From assembly GCA_947632335.1 (NCBI GenBank), contig CANROX010000003.1, positions 1-64,000 of the forward strand: a stretch of DNA of 64,000 nt. Reading direction: 5' to 3'. This DNA comes from an uncultured Clostridia bacterium (GTDB lineage: Bacteria > Bacillota > Clostridia > Oscillospirales > Acutalibacteraceae). Below, one piece after another: positions 1 through 9,012 of this stretch. Position 1 is the first letter of the stretch. Each line of letters begins with the position of its first letter. The notes under the pieces are model-generated. The model worked only from the letters and a program-made list of their open reading frames with translations, was not told the origin of the DNA and ran no database searches. A program made the translations under genes and the position numbers.

Positions 1-384
1 AAGAAACCACGATATTCCGGAAAAAGTACATTTAAGTCTTGGCTGTATGCAATCGGGCGAAATGTGGCGATTGATTTTGTAAGGCATAATTCCAAGCAGC
101 TTAACACTCCTATTGAAGATATGGAGAACTATTTAAGTGAGGAACAGAGTCTCGAAGAATCCTACATAAAAGAAGAAAGAAAAATCGCAATCCATAAAGC
201 ACTGTCTAAACTTTCTGTCGATTACAGAACAGTCCTTTGGCTTGTGTTCTTTGAAGGACTCACCAATAAAGAAACAGCAATCGTCTTAAAGAAAAACGAA
301 CGCCAAGTAAAGAATCTTCTATATCGGGCAAAGCAATCTTTGAAATCAAAACTTGAAAATGAGGGATTTGTTTATGAAGAATAG
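1..384 (+). CDS. RNA polymerase sigma-70 family factor, 5'-truncated by window edge
   Basis: The open frame runs from base 1, so the gene starts outside the window; the GTG at 64 in the ORF track is internal. The visible start (KSWLYAIGRNVAIDF) matches the end of sigma region 2, and the C-terminal part (LSVDYRTVLWLVFFEGLTNKETA, then RQVKNLLYRAKQSLKSKL) is a region 4 helix-turn-helix that would read a -35 element. Small size and domain pair point to an ECF-type sigma factor. The stop overlaps the start of the next gene, a membrane protein, which is the usual arrangement of sigma factor and partner. The regulon cannot be told from the sequence. Confidence 0.85.
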   Translation, partial: KKPRYSGKSTFKSWLYAIGRNVAIDFVRHNSKQLNTPIEDMENYLSEEQSLEESYIKEERKIAIHKALSKLSVDYRTVLWLVFFEGLTNKETAIVLKKNERQVKNLLYRAKQSLKSKLENEGFVYEE

Positions 385-1333
385 TAATGAAATGTTTAAT
401 AGTTTGTTGGAACGCAGGGATCGGTATATTGCCGAGCAAAGGAGAAAGAGAAAGGCATTCATTCGCACAGCAACCCCTGTGTGCTGCCTGTGTCTTATTG
501 TACTGCTTGGTGTTGGCATCTGGCAATCCGGTTTATTGGGACAGCCTGATATTCCTATGGGTAGTTCGTCAGTTGATAATAGTCCTTCTTCCACGGCAAA
601 AGATGAATATGCGGTTTATACCGACTCCGTCAAGCTGCCAGAAAATACTTCGGGAGCAGCATTTGACATGATTGGTTGCCTTGTTTATAAGGGAAAAGTT
701 TATACACAATCGGCTGATGCAAATGGTATTGATAATTCTGCGATTGCCGAAAAATTAGTTGGCGAATATATCGGAGAAGCAAAAGGTACATTGGATGAGT
801 GGTCATCACAAGAGGAATGGGCAACAGAATTTGCCTCTACCTATTCTGGTTCCGTATATAAGGTCAACGGATACAGCGAGGATTTTCGCCTTTGTATTTA
901 TGAAAATTCCGGTGCAGAACGAAGATTACAGTTTTTAGACAATTACGATGGGATAGGTCTAAATATCGGAGCTGATCTATTTGAAAATCGCCTCCATATT
1001 ACAGGAAATGTGGAAAGTGTGACCTATTGCACACATTCCGATTGGAATGAGGGCATATCTTACTATCAGGATTTAGTTGGTATTACCGCAGAACAATTTG
1101 AACATTTTCTGACCGAGCTTTGCAAAAGTCCGTTTGAGCGAATCGATCATGAGAACAATACAGGCTTTTACGACGCTAAAACCCAAGGCCATTTATATCT
1201 GAACATGAAAGACGGAACCGTTATTGAGTTGAGATTGATTGAAGGCGGATATGTAGGCTGCCAAAACCTTGGTTGGATCTTCGTAAAAATGCCAGGTGAA
1301 CTTTTTGATTTAGTACTTGGAGCTTGTCAATAG
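374..1333 (+). CDS. Membrane-anchored protein, probable partner (anti-sigma-like) of the upstream sigma factor
   Basis: I chose ATG 374 (MKNSNEMFNS) rather than the track's 353 because GAGGGA lies 7 bases upstream and the start overlaps the sigma stop, giving translational coupling. The 319-residue product has a basic cytoplasmic N-terminus of about 30 residues, one transmembrane helix (about 31-50, CCLCLIVLLGVGIW) and a large extracytoplasmic domain after a Ser/Pro-rich linker. No zinc-binding anti-sigma HxxxCxxC motif is seen, and I do not recognise the outer domain. The role as regulator of the sigma factor is inferred from position and topology only. Confidence 0.6.
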   Translation: MKNSNEMFNSLLERRDRYIAEQRRKRKAFIRTATPVCCLCLIVLLGVGIWQSGLLGQPDIPMGSSSVDNSPSSTAKDEYAVYTDSVKLPENTSGAAFDMIGCLVYKGKVYTQSADANGIDNSAIAEKLVGEYIGEAKGTLDEWSSQEEWATEFASTYSGSVYKVNGYSEDFRLCIYENSGAERRLQFLDNYDGIGLNIGADLFENRLHITGNVESVTYCTHSDWNEGISYYQDLVGITAEQFEHFLTELCKSPFERIDHENNTGFYDAKTQGHLYLNMKDGTVIELRLIEGGYVGCQNLGWIFVKMPGELFDLVLGACQ

Positions 1334-1730
1334 ACAGGTATAAAAATTTATGATTAGATAATCCCCAAATTCCAATTTATCAGGGAGTTGTAAACCGAAT
1401 GGAAGGGAACGGCAACGGAACTGCTGTGGGTGTTACAAGACGATTATAATACCCGCCCAGTACTGCTGCGAGGCTGCTCCGTAAATACAGTCCGAAATTA
1501 TTCGGAGAATACGGTATCAGGACTTGTTTTTCCCGCACCGGCCGAAAACGAAACTGACTCCGTTAGAAAAACGGAGTCAGTTTGTCGTTTAATATTTTTA
1601 TTTTTTTACCATACGGGTCTTTTTTTGCTGTCCCCACAATTTGGGGCAGTTCATTTTTGATACTCTCTTTTCTTTTGTATACAAATATGATACAATTAGA
1701 TAAATATAAAATTAGGCGGAGGAGATTTTA
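1334..1730. other. Intergenic region, no convincing gene
   Basis: About 400 bases. A 76-codon frame at 1430-1660 has no ribosome binding site and no recognisable product, and it runs through a terminator hairpin, so I do not call it. Bases 1390-1550 look more GC-rich than their surroundings and may be the eroded end of an inserted element. Confidence 0.5.
1551..1583 (+). terminator. Strong hairpin terminator
   Basis: A perfect 14-bp stem (AAACTGACTCCGTT / AACGGAGTCAGTTT) closes a 5-base loop and is followed by T-rich sequence. It ends transcription from the sigma/partner pair or from whatever once occupied this gap. Confidence 0.75.
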
Positions 1731-2360
1731 ATGAGCAGTAACTTAAATGTATTGATGATTAACGGAAGTCCGCGTGTGAACGGTAATACTACTATTGCCC
1801 TAAAAGAGATGGAAAAAGTCTTTTTAGAGAATCATATTGCAGTAGAAACAGTACAGGTGGGAAATAAGAATATCAGAGGTTGTATTGCTTGCGGGTTCTG
1901 CTTTGAAAAAGGAAAATGTATATTTGATGATATTGTAAACGAGCTTGCTCCAAAATTTGAAAAGGCGAATGGTCTTGTAGTTGCAAGTCCCGTATATTAT
2001 GCGTCCGCAAATGCAACGCTAATTGCCTGTCTGGACAGACTTTTTTACAGCACTCATTTTGACAAGACTATGAAGGTGGGTGCAAGTGTTGTTTGTGCAA
2101 GGCGGGGAGGATGCTCATCAACCTTTGATGAGCTGAATAAATATTTCACAATTGCCAATATGCCGATAGCATCCAGTCAGTACTGGAACAGTATTCACGG
2201 CAGAGAAAAGGGCCAGGCAGAGCTTGACGCTGAGGGAATGCAAACTATGAGGGTTTTGGCAAGAAATATGTCATTTCTGATAAAGAGCATAGAACTGGGT
2301 AAAGAACAGTTCGGATTGCCTGAAGAGGAAGAATGGACCCCAACGCACTTCATTAGATAA
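1731..2360 (+). CDS. NADPH-dependent FMN reductase-family flavoprotein (iron-sulfur flavoprotein-like)
   Basis: Flavodoxin-fold protein of 209 residues. It begins with the FMN phosphate-binding strand-loop LMINGSPRVNGNTT, followed by a compact Cys motif (GCIACGFCFEKGKC) like the cluster of Isf-type iron-sulfur flavoproteins, then the FMN-contacting segment VVASPVYYASANATL. Family members pass electrons from NAD(P)H or ferredoxin to quinones or other acceptors in the cytoplasm. GGCGGAGGAG sits just upstream of ATG 1731. It appears monocistronic; the physiological acceptor is unknown. Confidence 0.85.
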   Translation: MSSNLNVLMINGSPRVNGNTTIALKEMEKVFLENHIAVETVQVGNKNIRGCIACGFCFEKGKCIFDDIVNELAPKFEKANGLVVASPVYYASANATLIACLDRLFYSTHFDKTMKVGASVVCARRGGCSSTFDELNKYFTIANMPIASSQYWNSIHGREKGQAELDAEGMQTMRVLARNMSFLIKSIELGKEQFGLPEEEEWTPTHFIR

Positions 2361-2787
2361 AAAATATTTTCTCGCTTGAAGTATGATATGATAAATTTGT
2401 TTTAAATCTATAGTGCAGATATCAAGGATTGGAAGAGTTAGTGTGAAAACTTATAAAATAAGAAATACTTAAGAGCTAATGTTTGATATTAAATTAACAG
2501 GGATCCTCAGAAATTAATTTACGAAAAATTTTAAAAGTTGACATAATTAATCTGTCAGTTTCTTTACATTTGCCGGAGCGCATGGCTGTCAGTAATGATG
2601 ACACCGATGAGTCACAGAGGCTGTAGATTTTTTCTACAGCCTTTTCTTATACCGTTATGTAGGTGTGTCGTCAACAACTTATTGACATAGTTTAAGCCGG
2701 GAATATTTCAGAAGATTAATTGCAAAGCTGTGATAAATGCGGCGATAGCGCCGTACAGACCATAAATCAAACAAGGAGAAACATAGC
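2361..2787. other. Intergenic region with terminator, no intact gene
   Basis: No frame here carries a recognisable protein. It contains the terminator at 2619-2647 and a lone TTGACA near 2538 without a good -10 partner. The absence of genes and the pseudogene just downstream suggest a decaying stretch. Confidence 0.5.
2619..2647 (+). terminator. Intrinsic terminator
   Basis: A perfect 9-bp stem GGCTGTAGA / TCTACAGCC with a T-rich loop, followed by TTTTCTT. Confidence 0.7.
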
Positions 2788-2968
2788 ATGGAGTATGTAA
2801 AAATGAACAATGGCAAGGAATGTCCTGTAATTGGAATCGGAACCTATACGATTTCACCGGCAGATGGCGGAGATTGCCAAGCTAAACAAAGGTATTCGCT
2901 ACTATAACCGCACCGATGAGCAGCTTTCAGGATTTGCCGCATGGCAGCCAGAGTACGAAAAAGAATGA
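2788..2968 (+). pseudogene. Aldo/keto reductase remnant (N- and C-terminal ends joined)
   Basis: ATG 2788, with AAGGAG upstream, starts MEYVKMNNGKECPVIGIGTY, the typical first strand of aldo/keto reductases. After about 27 codons the sequence jumps into another frame that reads MAEIAKLNKGIRYYNRTDEQ and stops at 2968, which resembles the extreme C-terminus of the same family. The (beta/alpha)8 core of more than 200 residues is missing, so a large internal deletion with frame change is inferred. It cannot make a working enzyme. Confidence 0.6.
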
Positions 2969-3081
2969 CATACAAAGATAACGACGGCAAATCCACTTTC
3001 TTGACAGGACAGAAGAATATGACTTGGTTAATTGAATTGTAGTAAACATGTCGATTCAAAATTATCTCATAATAAAAATAT

Positions 3082-3115
3082 CGGGGATTACTGTAAGTAC
3101 TGGCAGTAATCCCCG
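3082..3115 (-). terminator. Terminator of the fru-pts operon
   Basis: A perfect 12-bp stem CGGGGATTACTG / CAGTAATCCCCG. On the minus strand it follows the ptsI stop and is trailed by ATATTTTTATT, so it ends the PTS operon. Confidence 0.8.
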
Positions 3116-3120
3116 AATTT

Positions 3121-4821
3121 TTATATAACGGTTTTCAGATATTCATATATATCCTGTTTTGTATCAAGGCTCATAACCTTTTCTGCAACTTCATCGGCCT
3201 TTTGTTTAGACCAATTAGAGATACATTTTCGCACTTTAAGCACAGAGGGGGCAGAAACGCTAAATTCACTAAGTCCGAAGGAAATAAGGAGAGGTATCAT
3301 CATCGGGTCGGCGGCTGCCTCACCACACATTCCTACAGGTATATTATTTTTCTTTCCGCATGCTATAGTTCTTTTTATCATTCTTAAAACGCTTGGCTGA
3401 AGTGCGGAATACAGATAAGACACATCACTGTTTCCTCTGTCGCAAGCCATTGTATAGCCTGTAAGGTCGTTTGTACCTATGCTGAAGAAGTCCGACTCCT
3501 TCGCAAGTACATCTGCAATTACACCTGCTGCGGCTGTTTCTACCATAATTCCGGTTTTAATATTTTCGTCAAAATCAATTTTTTCTGAACGGAGCTCCGA
3601 TTTAATTTCTTCAACAAGGGCCTTGCTTTCTCTAAGTTCCTCCACACAGGTGATGAGGGGAAACATTATACTGATATTTCCAAAAGCGCTGGCACGGAGT
3701 ATGGCACGAAGCTGGAGTTTAAATAACTCACGGTTTTTAAGGCAATATCTTATTGCACGAAATCCCATAAAAGGATTTTCTTCTTTGGCAAGACCAAGAT
3801 ACGGAATATCCTTATCTCCGCCAATGTCAAGGGTTCTTATAATAAGGGGTTTACCTTTTAAAATAAGAGCGGCCTTTTTGTATTCTTTAAACTGTTCTTC
3901 TTCTGATGGAACAGAGGTTTTGTCCATAAACAGAAATTCTGTTCTGAAAAGTCCAACCCCCTCACCGTCAAACTCCAGTGCCTGTGCTGCATCTTCAGGC
4001 TTTCCTATATTGCAAACAAGTTCAAACCGTTCTCCATCTCCTGATACGGTAATTTTACCTCTGAATTTTTCAAGCTCTCTGCGTTCCTGTAAAAGCTGTT
4101 TGCTTCTTGCAGTATAACTCTCAAGCTGTGCTTTATCGGGTGATGACAAAACATCTCCTTTATTTCCGTCAACTATAACAGTATCGCCGTTTTTAATTTG
4201 TTCCATAACACCGGGAACACTCATAACAGCAGGTATTTCCAAAACTTTTGCTAAAATCGCACTGTGAGATGTATTGCTGCCTGTTTCCGTTACTATGCCC
4301 ACAATATTTTCCTTATTAATTTCTGCAGTCATTGACGGAGTGAGTTCTTTTGCAACAAGTATGGTTTTTTTAGGTGCCTTACTGATTTTCACATCATTTA
4401 TGCCAAGCAAAATTTTTAGTACCTCTGCCTTTACATCACGGACATCGGCCGCTCTCTGTTTTGTTACCTCGTCATCAGTAGAGGAAAATATCGATATAAA
4501 TGTATCGCACATACTTTCAAATGCACTTTCGGCACATTGTCCCTTTGATATGAGCTTTTCAATCTCTCCTAAAAGGTAGGGGTCTTTTACTATGCTTATA
4601 TGACCTATCATTATTTCGGCTTCTTTTTCACCGGCAGATGCTTTAAGTGCCTCCGCCTGCTTTTTTGTGTTTTTGCAAAAAGTATCTACAGCCTCATTAA
4701 ATCTATTTATTTCCGCCTCTGTATTTTCTACAGCTTTAGGAGTATATTCAAGGGAATGTTCTTCAATGAGAAGTGCATTTCCTATCCCTATACCGTCTGA
4801 AACACCAATTCCTTTAAGCAT
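3121..4821 (-). CDS. ptsI: Phosphoenolpyruvate-protein phosphotransferase, PTS enzyme I
   Basis: Cytoplasmic first enzyme of the PTS: takes phosphate from PEP on a histidine and hands it to HPr. At 566 residues it is full length. The phosphohistidine segment is ETGSNTSHSAILAK (about residue 185), and the PEP-binding TIM-barrel carries GEGVGLFRTEFLFM and the catalytic-cysteine loop VGMCGEAAADP near the end. It is the last gene of the minus-strand operon fruR-fruK-fruA-ptsH-ptsI. A hairpin lies in the 63-base gap after ptsH. General PTS genes sharing an operon with fructose genes suggests that fructose is the main PTS sugar here. Confidence 0.97.
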   Translation of the reverse strand: MLKGIGVSDGIGIGNALLIEEHSLEYTPKAVENTEAEINRFNEAVDTFCKNTKKQAEALKASAGEKEAEIMIGHISIVKDPYLLGEIEKLISKGQCAESAFESMCDTFISIFSSTDDEVTKQRAADVRDVKAEVLKILLGINDVKISKAPKKTILVAKELTPSMTAEINKENIVGIVTETGSNTSHSAILAKVLEIPAVMSVPGVMEQIKNGDTVIVDGNKGDVLSSPDKAQLESYTARSKQLLQERRELEKFRGKITVSGDGERFELVCNIGKPEDAAQALEFDGEGVGLFRTEFLFMDKTSVPSEEEQFKEYKKAALILKGKPLIIRTLDIGGDKDIPYLGLAKEENPFMGFRAIRYCLKNRELFKLQLRAILRASAFGNISIMFPLITCVEELRESKALVEEIKSELRSEKIDFDENIKTGIMVETAAAGVIADVLAKESDFFSIGTNDLTGYTMACDRGNSDVSYLYSALQPSVLRMIKRTIACGKKNNIPVGMCGEAAADPMMIPLLISFGLSEFSVSAPSVLKVRKCISNWSKQKADEVAEKVMSLDTKQDIYEYLKTVI

Positions 4822-4851
4822 ATTATTTCACCTCGAATTTATTGAATTTAT

Positions 4852-4873
4852 GGGACTGCCAAAAGACAGTCCC
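4852..4873 (-). promoter_or_regulatory. Hairpin in the ptsH-ptsI gap
   Basis: GGGACTG / CAGTCCC, 7 bp, lies between ptsH and ptsI. On the minus strand it is not followed by a T-run, so it is more likely an mRNA processing or stability element than a terminator. Its function is inferred. Confidence 0.4.
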
Positions 4874-4884
4874 CGTATGTTTTA

Positions 4885-5148
4885 TTATTCTCCAAAACCG
4901 CTTTCAATAAGCTGCACACCTTGTGCAAGGGCCTCGTTCTCCTGATTACCGTCACATACAAGTTCTATTTCGCTGCCGCATTTCATACAAGCCACTATAA
5001 GGTTCAGTGTACTTTTTGCATCATAATTATTTCCCTTAAATTTTATTGTTACACTGCAAGGGTATTTTGCCATAGCTCCTGCAAAGACTGACGCAGGTCT
5101 CATATGAAAACCCTGTGCATTCAAAATTGTAAGACTTTTAGATACCAT
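4885..5148 (-). CDS. ptsH: Phosphocarrier protein HPr
   Basis: An 87-residue cytoplasmic carrier that shuttles phosphate from enzyme I to EIIA. The active-site histidine lies in GFHMRPAS (His15 region), and the regulatory serine region is present as DAKSTLNLIVACM, the place where HPr kinase acts in Firmicutes. It sits between fruA and ptsI in the operon, 34 bases from fruA. Confidence 0.95.
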   Translation of the reverse strand: MVSKSLTILNAQGFHMRPASVFAGAMAKYPCSVTIKFKGNNYDAKSTLNLIVACMKCGSEIELVCDGNQENEALAQGVQLIESGFGE

Positions 5149-5182
5149 AATTATACTCCTTTATTTTTTGACATAAGTTATA

Positions 5183-7141
5183 CTATTTGTTTTCGGTTTT
5201 TTTAAGGAGTGCAAGCAGTAACATTCCTACCAGCGAACCTATAACCAGTGAAACAAAATACATAAGAGGATTGCCTATAGTGGCAATAACGAATATGCCG
5301 CCGTGGGGTGCCATAAGCGTACATCCGAACAGCCAAGATAATCCTCCTGCTACAGCGGCTCCTATTGCACATGAAGGAATGACTTTTAGGGGATAGGAAG
5401 CTGCATAAGGAATTGCGCCCTCTGTTATAAATGAAAGACCCATAATGTAATTTACAATACCGTTTTTCCGTTCATCGGCGCTCCACCTGTTTTTGAAGAA
5501 TGTTGTTGAAAGTGCAATAGCGATTGGTGGAACCATACCGCCAATCATTACAGACGCCATAATCTGCCAGCATACCTGCTGAACTGCAGGGTCTGTTGCA
5601 GAGGCAGCTGTTGTAAGCATACCTGTTCCAAATACATATGCGGCTTTGTTAAATGGACCGCCCATATCTATTGACATCATAGCGCCTAATATACATCCGA
5701 GAAGTACGCCTAAATTGTTTTCGCTAAGCCATGTAAGACCGTTATTAAGTCCTGTGTTTATAATACCCATAATTGGGTTTACGGCACACATCATAACTCC
5801 AACTATTCCAAGACCGGCAAGTGGATAAAGAAGAACAGGCTTTATACCTTCAAGGGCATTGGGAAGTTTATCACAGAGTCTTTCAAACAGTTTCATAATC
5901 CAACCTGCAAGAAAACCTGCCAGCAAAGCGCCTAAAAAGCCTGAAGGGATTGTTTTTGCCGCTGAAGGGTCTGTAAATGTCGCACCATTTGAAGCAAGCA
6001 GTCCTCCTACAATACCTACAAGTAAACCGGGGCGGTCAGCGATGGACATTGCTATAAATCCTGCCAGTATGGGCAGCATAAAGTTGAAAGCATAGCCGCC
6101 TATTGTTTTAAACCATGCAGCGGCAGGTGTAACTGTACCAAATGCGCTGTTGCCTGCGGCGTCAACCCCGCATGCTGTGTCAATAAGGAATGCTATTGCA
6201 ATAAATATACCACCTGCAACAACAAATGGAAGCATATGGGAAACACCGTTCATAAGGTGTTTGTAAAGTTTCCTGCCAAAACTGTCACCGTCATTTGATG
6301 ATGAAGATAATTCAGCTTTCTTATCGGAATGAAATATTGGAACTTCCTTATTTATTATTTTGTTTATAAGCTCTTCAGGTTTATGTATTCCGTCTGCAAC
6401 TTTTGTAGAGTAAACAGGTTTTCCGTCAAATCGTGCAGTTTCAACGCTTTTGTCTGCCGCTATAATAATACCGTCGCATTCTTCAATTTCTTTATCAGTC
6501 AGGACATTTTTTGCACCGCCGGAACCGTTGGTTTCAACCTTAATTGTTATGCCCATTTTTTCCCCTGCCTTTTCAAGGGCTTCGGCAGCCATATATGTGT
6601 GGGCAATACCTGTGGGGCAGGCAGTTACTGCGAGAACTCTGAACCCGTCTTTACTATCTTTATGAACTTTGTTTTCCTCCGGAAATTTTTCCGTTTCCTT
6701 TTCGTCGATTAATTTAAGAAACTCCCGGTCTGTTTTGGCAGATTTGAGCTTTGCAGTAAATTCTTCGTCCATAAGCATCTGCATAAGCCTTGCAAGAACT
6801 TCCAGGTGGACATCTCCGTCTTGTGTTGCCGCAATCATAAATATAAGTTGACAGGGTTTACCGTCGGGAGAATCGTAATCAACTCCGTCAGGTACAGTAA
6901 TTGCAGAAAGGGCAGGTGATTTTACAGCATCGCTTTTTGCATGGGGAATGGCCGTTCCCATACCAATAGCGGTAGTGCCCATTTCCTCTCTTTTCAGGAT
7001 ACCCTCCTTATATGCGGCTCTGTCTTTAAGATTACCGCTTTTGTCGTGGAGCGTTACCAGTTTCTCAATAACCGCGTTTTTGTCTTTTGCCGATACGCCG
7101 ATTTCAATGCTTTGTTTTTTGAGTAGATCTGTAATACGCAT
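5183..7141 (-). CDS. fruA: PTS fructose transporter subunit EIIABC
   Basis: Fused fructose permease of 652 residues that imports fructose and delivers fructose-1-phosphate. Domain order: EIIA (about 1-150, active histidine in GMGTAIPHAKSD), EIIB (about 165-265, active cysteine in VTACPTGIAHTYMAAE), then the EIIC membrane domain (about 290-650) with many hydrophobic helices and the GGPFNKAAY segment. Its product is the substrate of the neighbouring FruK, and the gene lies 13 bases after fruK. Confidence 0.96.
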   Translation of the reverse strand: MRITDLLKKQSIEIGVSAKDKNAVIEKLVTLHDKSGNLKDRAAYKEGILKREEMGTTAIGMGTAIPHAKSDAVKSPALSAITVPDGVDYDSPDGKPCQLIFMIAATQDGDVHLEVLARLMQMLMDEEFTAKLKSAKTDREFLKLIDEKETEKFPEENKVHKDSKDGFRVLAVTACPTGIAHTYMAAEALEKAGEKMGITIKVETNGSGGAKNVLTDKEIEECDGIIIAADKSVETARFDGKPVYSTKVADGIHKPEELINKIINKEVPIFHSDKKAELSSSSNDGDSFGRKLYKHLMNGVSHMLPFVVAGGIFIAIAFLIDTACGVDAAGNSAFGTVTPAAAWFKTIGGYAFNFMLPILAGFIAMSIADRPGLLVGIVGGLLASNGATFTDPSAAKTIPSGFLGALLAGFLAGWIMKLFERLCDKLPNALEGIKPVLLYPLAGLGIVGVMMCAVNPIMGIINTGLNNGLTWLSENNLGVLLGCILGAMMSIDMGGPFNKAAYVFGTGMLTTAASATDPAVQQVCWQIMASVMIGGMVPPIAIALSTTFFKNRWSADERKNGIVNYIMGLSFITEGAIPYAASYPLKVIPSCAIGAAVAGGLSWLFGCTLMAPHGGIFVIATIGNPLMYFVSLVIGSLVGMLLLALLKKTENK

Positions 7142-7154
7142 AAATAATCCTCCT

Positions 7155-8066
7155 TTAATCTTTTTGCAGTTTATTTAAGATCTCATCAATTTTTTCTTTT
7201 GTTGCAAGTCCCTCTGAAAATGCTGTTGCATTTCCGCAGGCTGTACCAAGGGTAAGTGAATAGGAATATGATTTTGTCTTTTCATATCCTGCGATAAATC
7301 CGGCAACCATTGAATCTCCGGAGCCTACAGTATTAAGTACCTTTTCTTTAAGTACTCCGATTCTGTGTTTGTTTCCAAATTCATCAATCAGCATTGCCCC
7401 ATCTCCTCCAAGGGATACTATGACATTTTTTGCTCCCATACTCTGGAGCTTTCTTGCATATACCTCAATATCGTATTCATCAGTTATTTCTGTATGAAAT
7501 ATTTCGGATAACTCCTGTTTGTTGGGCTTTACCAAAAACGGTTTGTATTTAAGAGAGTTTACAAGAAGTTCTTTTGTTGCATCAATAACAATCCTAATGT
7601 TTTTTGGCTGTAATTTTTTAAGTATTATTTCGTATGCGTCACCGGAAAGGGTATTGGGAATACTTCCTGCTAGAACAAGTATATCTCCGTCTGTTATCAT
7701 ATCTAATTTTTCCAAAAGAAGGTCAAATTCCTCTTTGTCTATGTTGGGCCCCTGACAGTTTATTTCACTCTCCTCTGTAGATTTCAACTTAATATTAATT
7801 CTTGAAATGCCTTTTTTTAATTTTATAAAGTGGGACTTTATACCATTTGACTTAACTCCTTTTTCAATGGCGTCCCCCGTAAAGCCTGCGATAAATCCTA
7901 AAGCTGTATTGGGAATATTAAGCTGGGAAAGTATGTAGGAAACATTTATACCTTTTCCGCCTATATAATATTCTTCACTCGTTGTACGGTTTGTAATACC
8001 TTTTGTAAAGCTGTCAAGATGAACAACATAATCTATTGAAGGATTAAGCGTTACCGTGTAAATCAT
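7155..8066 (-). CDS. fruK: 1-phosphofructokinase
   Basis: PfkB/ribokinase-fold sugar kinase of 303 residues that converts fructose-1-phosphate to fructose-1,6-bisphosphate. The N-terminal signature MIYTVTLNPSIDYVV and EYYIGGKGINVSYIL are typical of tagatose/fructose-1-phosphate kinases; the C-terminal GSGDSMVAGF carries the catalytic Asp and anion hole. It overlaps the fruR stop by 4 bases (ATGA), so translation is coupled. Confidence 0.95.
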   Translation of the reverse strand: MIYTVTLNPSIDYVVHLDSFTKGITNRTTSEEYYIGGKGINVSYILSQLNIPNTALGFIAGFTGDAIEKGVKSNGIKSHFIKLKKGISRINIKLKSTEESEINCQGPNIDKEEFDLLLEKLDMITDGDILVLAGSIPNTLSGDAYEIILKKLQPKNIRIVIDATKELLVNSLKYKPFLVKPNKQELSEIFHTEITDEYDIEVYARKLQSMGAKNVIVSLGGDGAMLIDEFGNKHRIGVLKEKVLNTVGSGDSMVAGFIAGYEKTKSYSYSLTLGTACGNATAFSEGLATKEKIDEILNKLQKD

Positions 8067-8812
8067 GGCGATACCTCCCTTATTACAGTTTTTTCTGAAA
8101 ATCCATTATACATAAGCTTGTCTGTTATTATGCAACACCTTTCAAGTGGAGAAAATGTAACAGGATATACCTTTCTAAACTTACTGTTGTCGGCAAGTAT
8201 AAAAGAAATATAACTTTTTTCAATGGCCTTTTCTTTTATTAATGCCTCCTCAATATCTGGTGTTGAAAAACCTGCCCTTGTATCTATACCGTTAGTTCCC
8301 ATAAAAGCCTTTGTAAAGTTAAACTTTGCAAGATTTTTTATACTAGCGGCACCTATGACCGCTGCTGTGATAGGTTTTATTTTTCCCCCTATTATATATG
8401 CGTTAAAACCCTTAGAAAGAAGTTTTTGCCCATGAATAATACTGTTTGTAACAAAGGTTGCCTTTGTAGACTCTATATGGTCAATAAGTCTGGAGGTTGT
8501 TGTACCTGCGTCAATATAAATAAAATCATCGTCATTGATTAGGGTTGCTGCATACTTGGCTATATTTTCTTTTTCCTCTGACATTATTCTTTCACGGTCG
8601 GTTACTGTCTGCTCAATAATACCCTCATTGGGTCTTATTGAGGTAGCCCCGCCAAAAACCTTTTTAAGTTTACCGACCTTGTCCAAGGCAGTAAGGTCAC
8701 GGCGTATTGTGGATTCTGATGTATTCAGTAGCCTTGCAAATTCTGATACTGTTACAGCGTCCCGTTCATTTAATATTTCAATAATAGTTTGTTGTCTTTC
8801 TTGAGTGAGCAT
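8063..8812 (-). CDS. fruR: DeoR-family transcriptional regulator of the fructose operon
   Basis: A 249-residue repressor: N-terminal DeoR winged helix (RQQTIIEILNERDAVTVSEFARLL, then SESTIRRDL) and a C-terminal sugar-phosphate sensor domain (IYIDAGTTTSRLIDHI, FMGTNGIDTRAGFSTPD). DeoR-type FruR proteins usually respond to fructose-1-phosphate. It is the first gene of the operon it presumably controls. A palindrome covers its own ribosome binding site, which suggests autoregulation. Confidence 0.93.
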   Translation of the reverse strand: MLTQERQQTIIEILNERDAVTVSEFARLLNTSESTIRRDLTALDKVGKLKKVFGGATSIRPNEGIIEQTVTDRERIMSEEKENIAKYAATLINDDDFIYIDAGTTTSRLIDHIESTKATFVTNSIIHGQKLLSKGFNAYIIGGKIKPITAAVIGAASIKNLAKFNFTKAFMGTNGIDTRAGFSTPDIEEALIKEKAIEKSYISFILADNSKFRKVYPVTFSPLERCCIITDKLMYNGFSEKTVIREVSP

Positions 8813-8813
8813 A

Positions 8814-8834
8814 TTTAATCACCTCTTGATTAAA
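8814..8834 (-). promoter_or_regulatory. Palindrome over the fruR ribosome binding site, candidate FruR operator
   Basis: Perfect 8-bp arms TTTAATCA / TGATTAAA around CCTCT, which is the complement of the fruR Shine-Dalgarno. More TGATT/TTGA motifs lie just upstream. Either DNA binding by FruR or an RNA hairpin hiding the SD would repress the operon. Confidence 0.55.
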
Positions 8835-8861
8835 TTATAGCACTAATTCAGTCAAAGTCAA
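8834..8861 (-). promoter_or_regulatory. Promoter of fruR-fruK-fruA-ptsH-ptsI
   Basis: Read on the minus strand, TTGACT (8861-8856), a 16-base spacer and TATAAT (8839-8834) form a near-consensus sigma-A promoter about 20 bases before the fruR start. Confidence 0.75.
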
Positions 8862-8982
8862 GCAAAAATAATCAAAATAATTCAAAAATTATTATAAAAA
8901 CAAAAAATTTTTAGTTAATTTGTATTTATTGTCTATAAGATAAGTAAAAATTATTAAACTATGGCAAATTCCAAATATTTTT

Positions 8983-9006
8983 CCCCAAGTGTTATTGGGG
9001 TATAAT
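8983..9006 (+). promoter_or_regulatory. Promoter with inverted repeat for the tRNA-like RNA
   Basis: A consensus TATAAT (9001-9006) directly follows a perfect inverted repeat CCCCAA-6-TTGGGG (8983-9000), which occupies the spacer region. The -35 is weak, so a protein binding the repeat may help or block RNA polymerase. Confidence 0.5.
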
Positions 9007-9012
9007 GGGTTT

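Noticed and set aside
1430-1660. 76-codon ORF
   Set aside because: No SD, no family resemblance, and it runs through a perfect terminator hairpin.
3479-4117. 212-codon plus-strand ORF opposite ptsI
   Set aside because: Shadow of ptsI; low-complexity Ser/Leu composition and no start signals.
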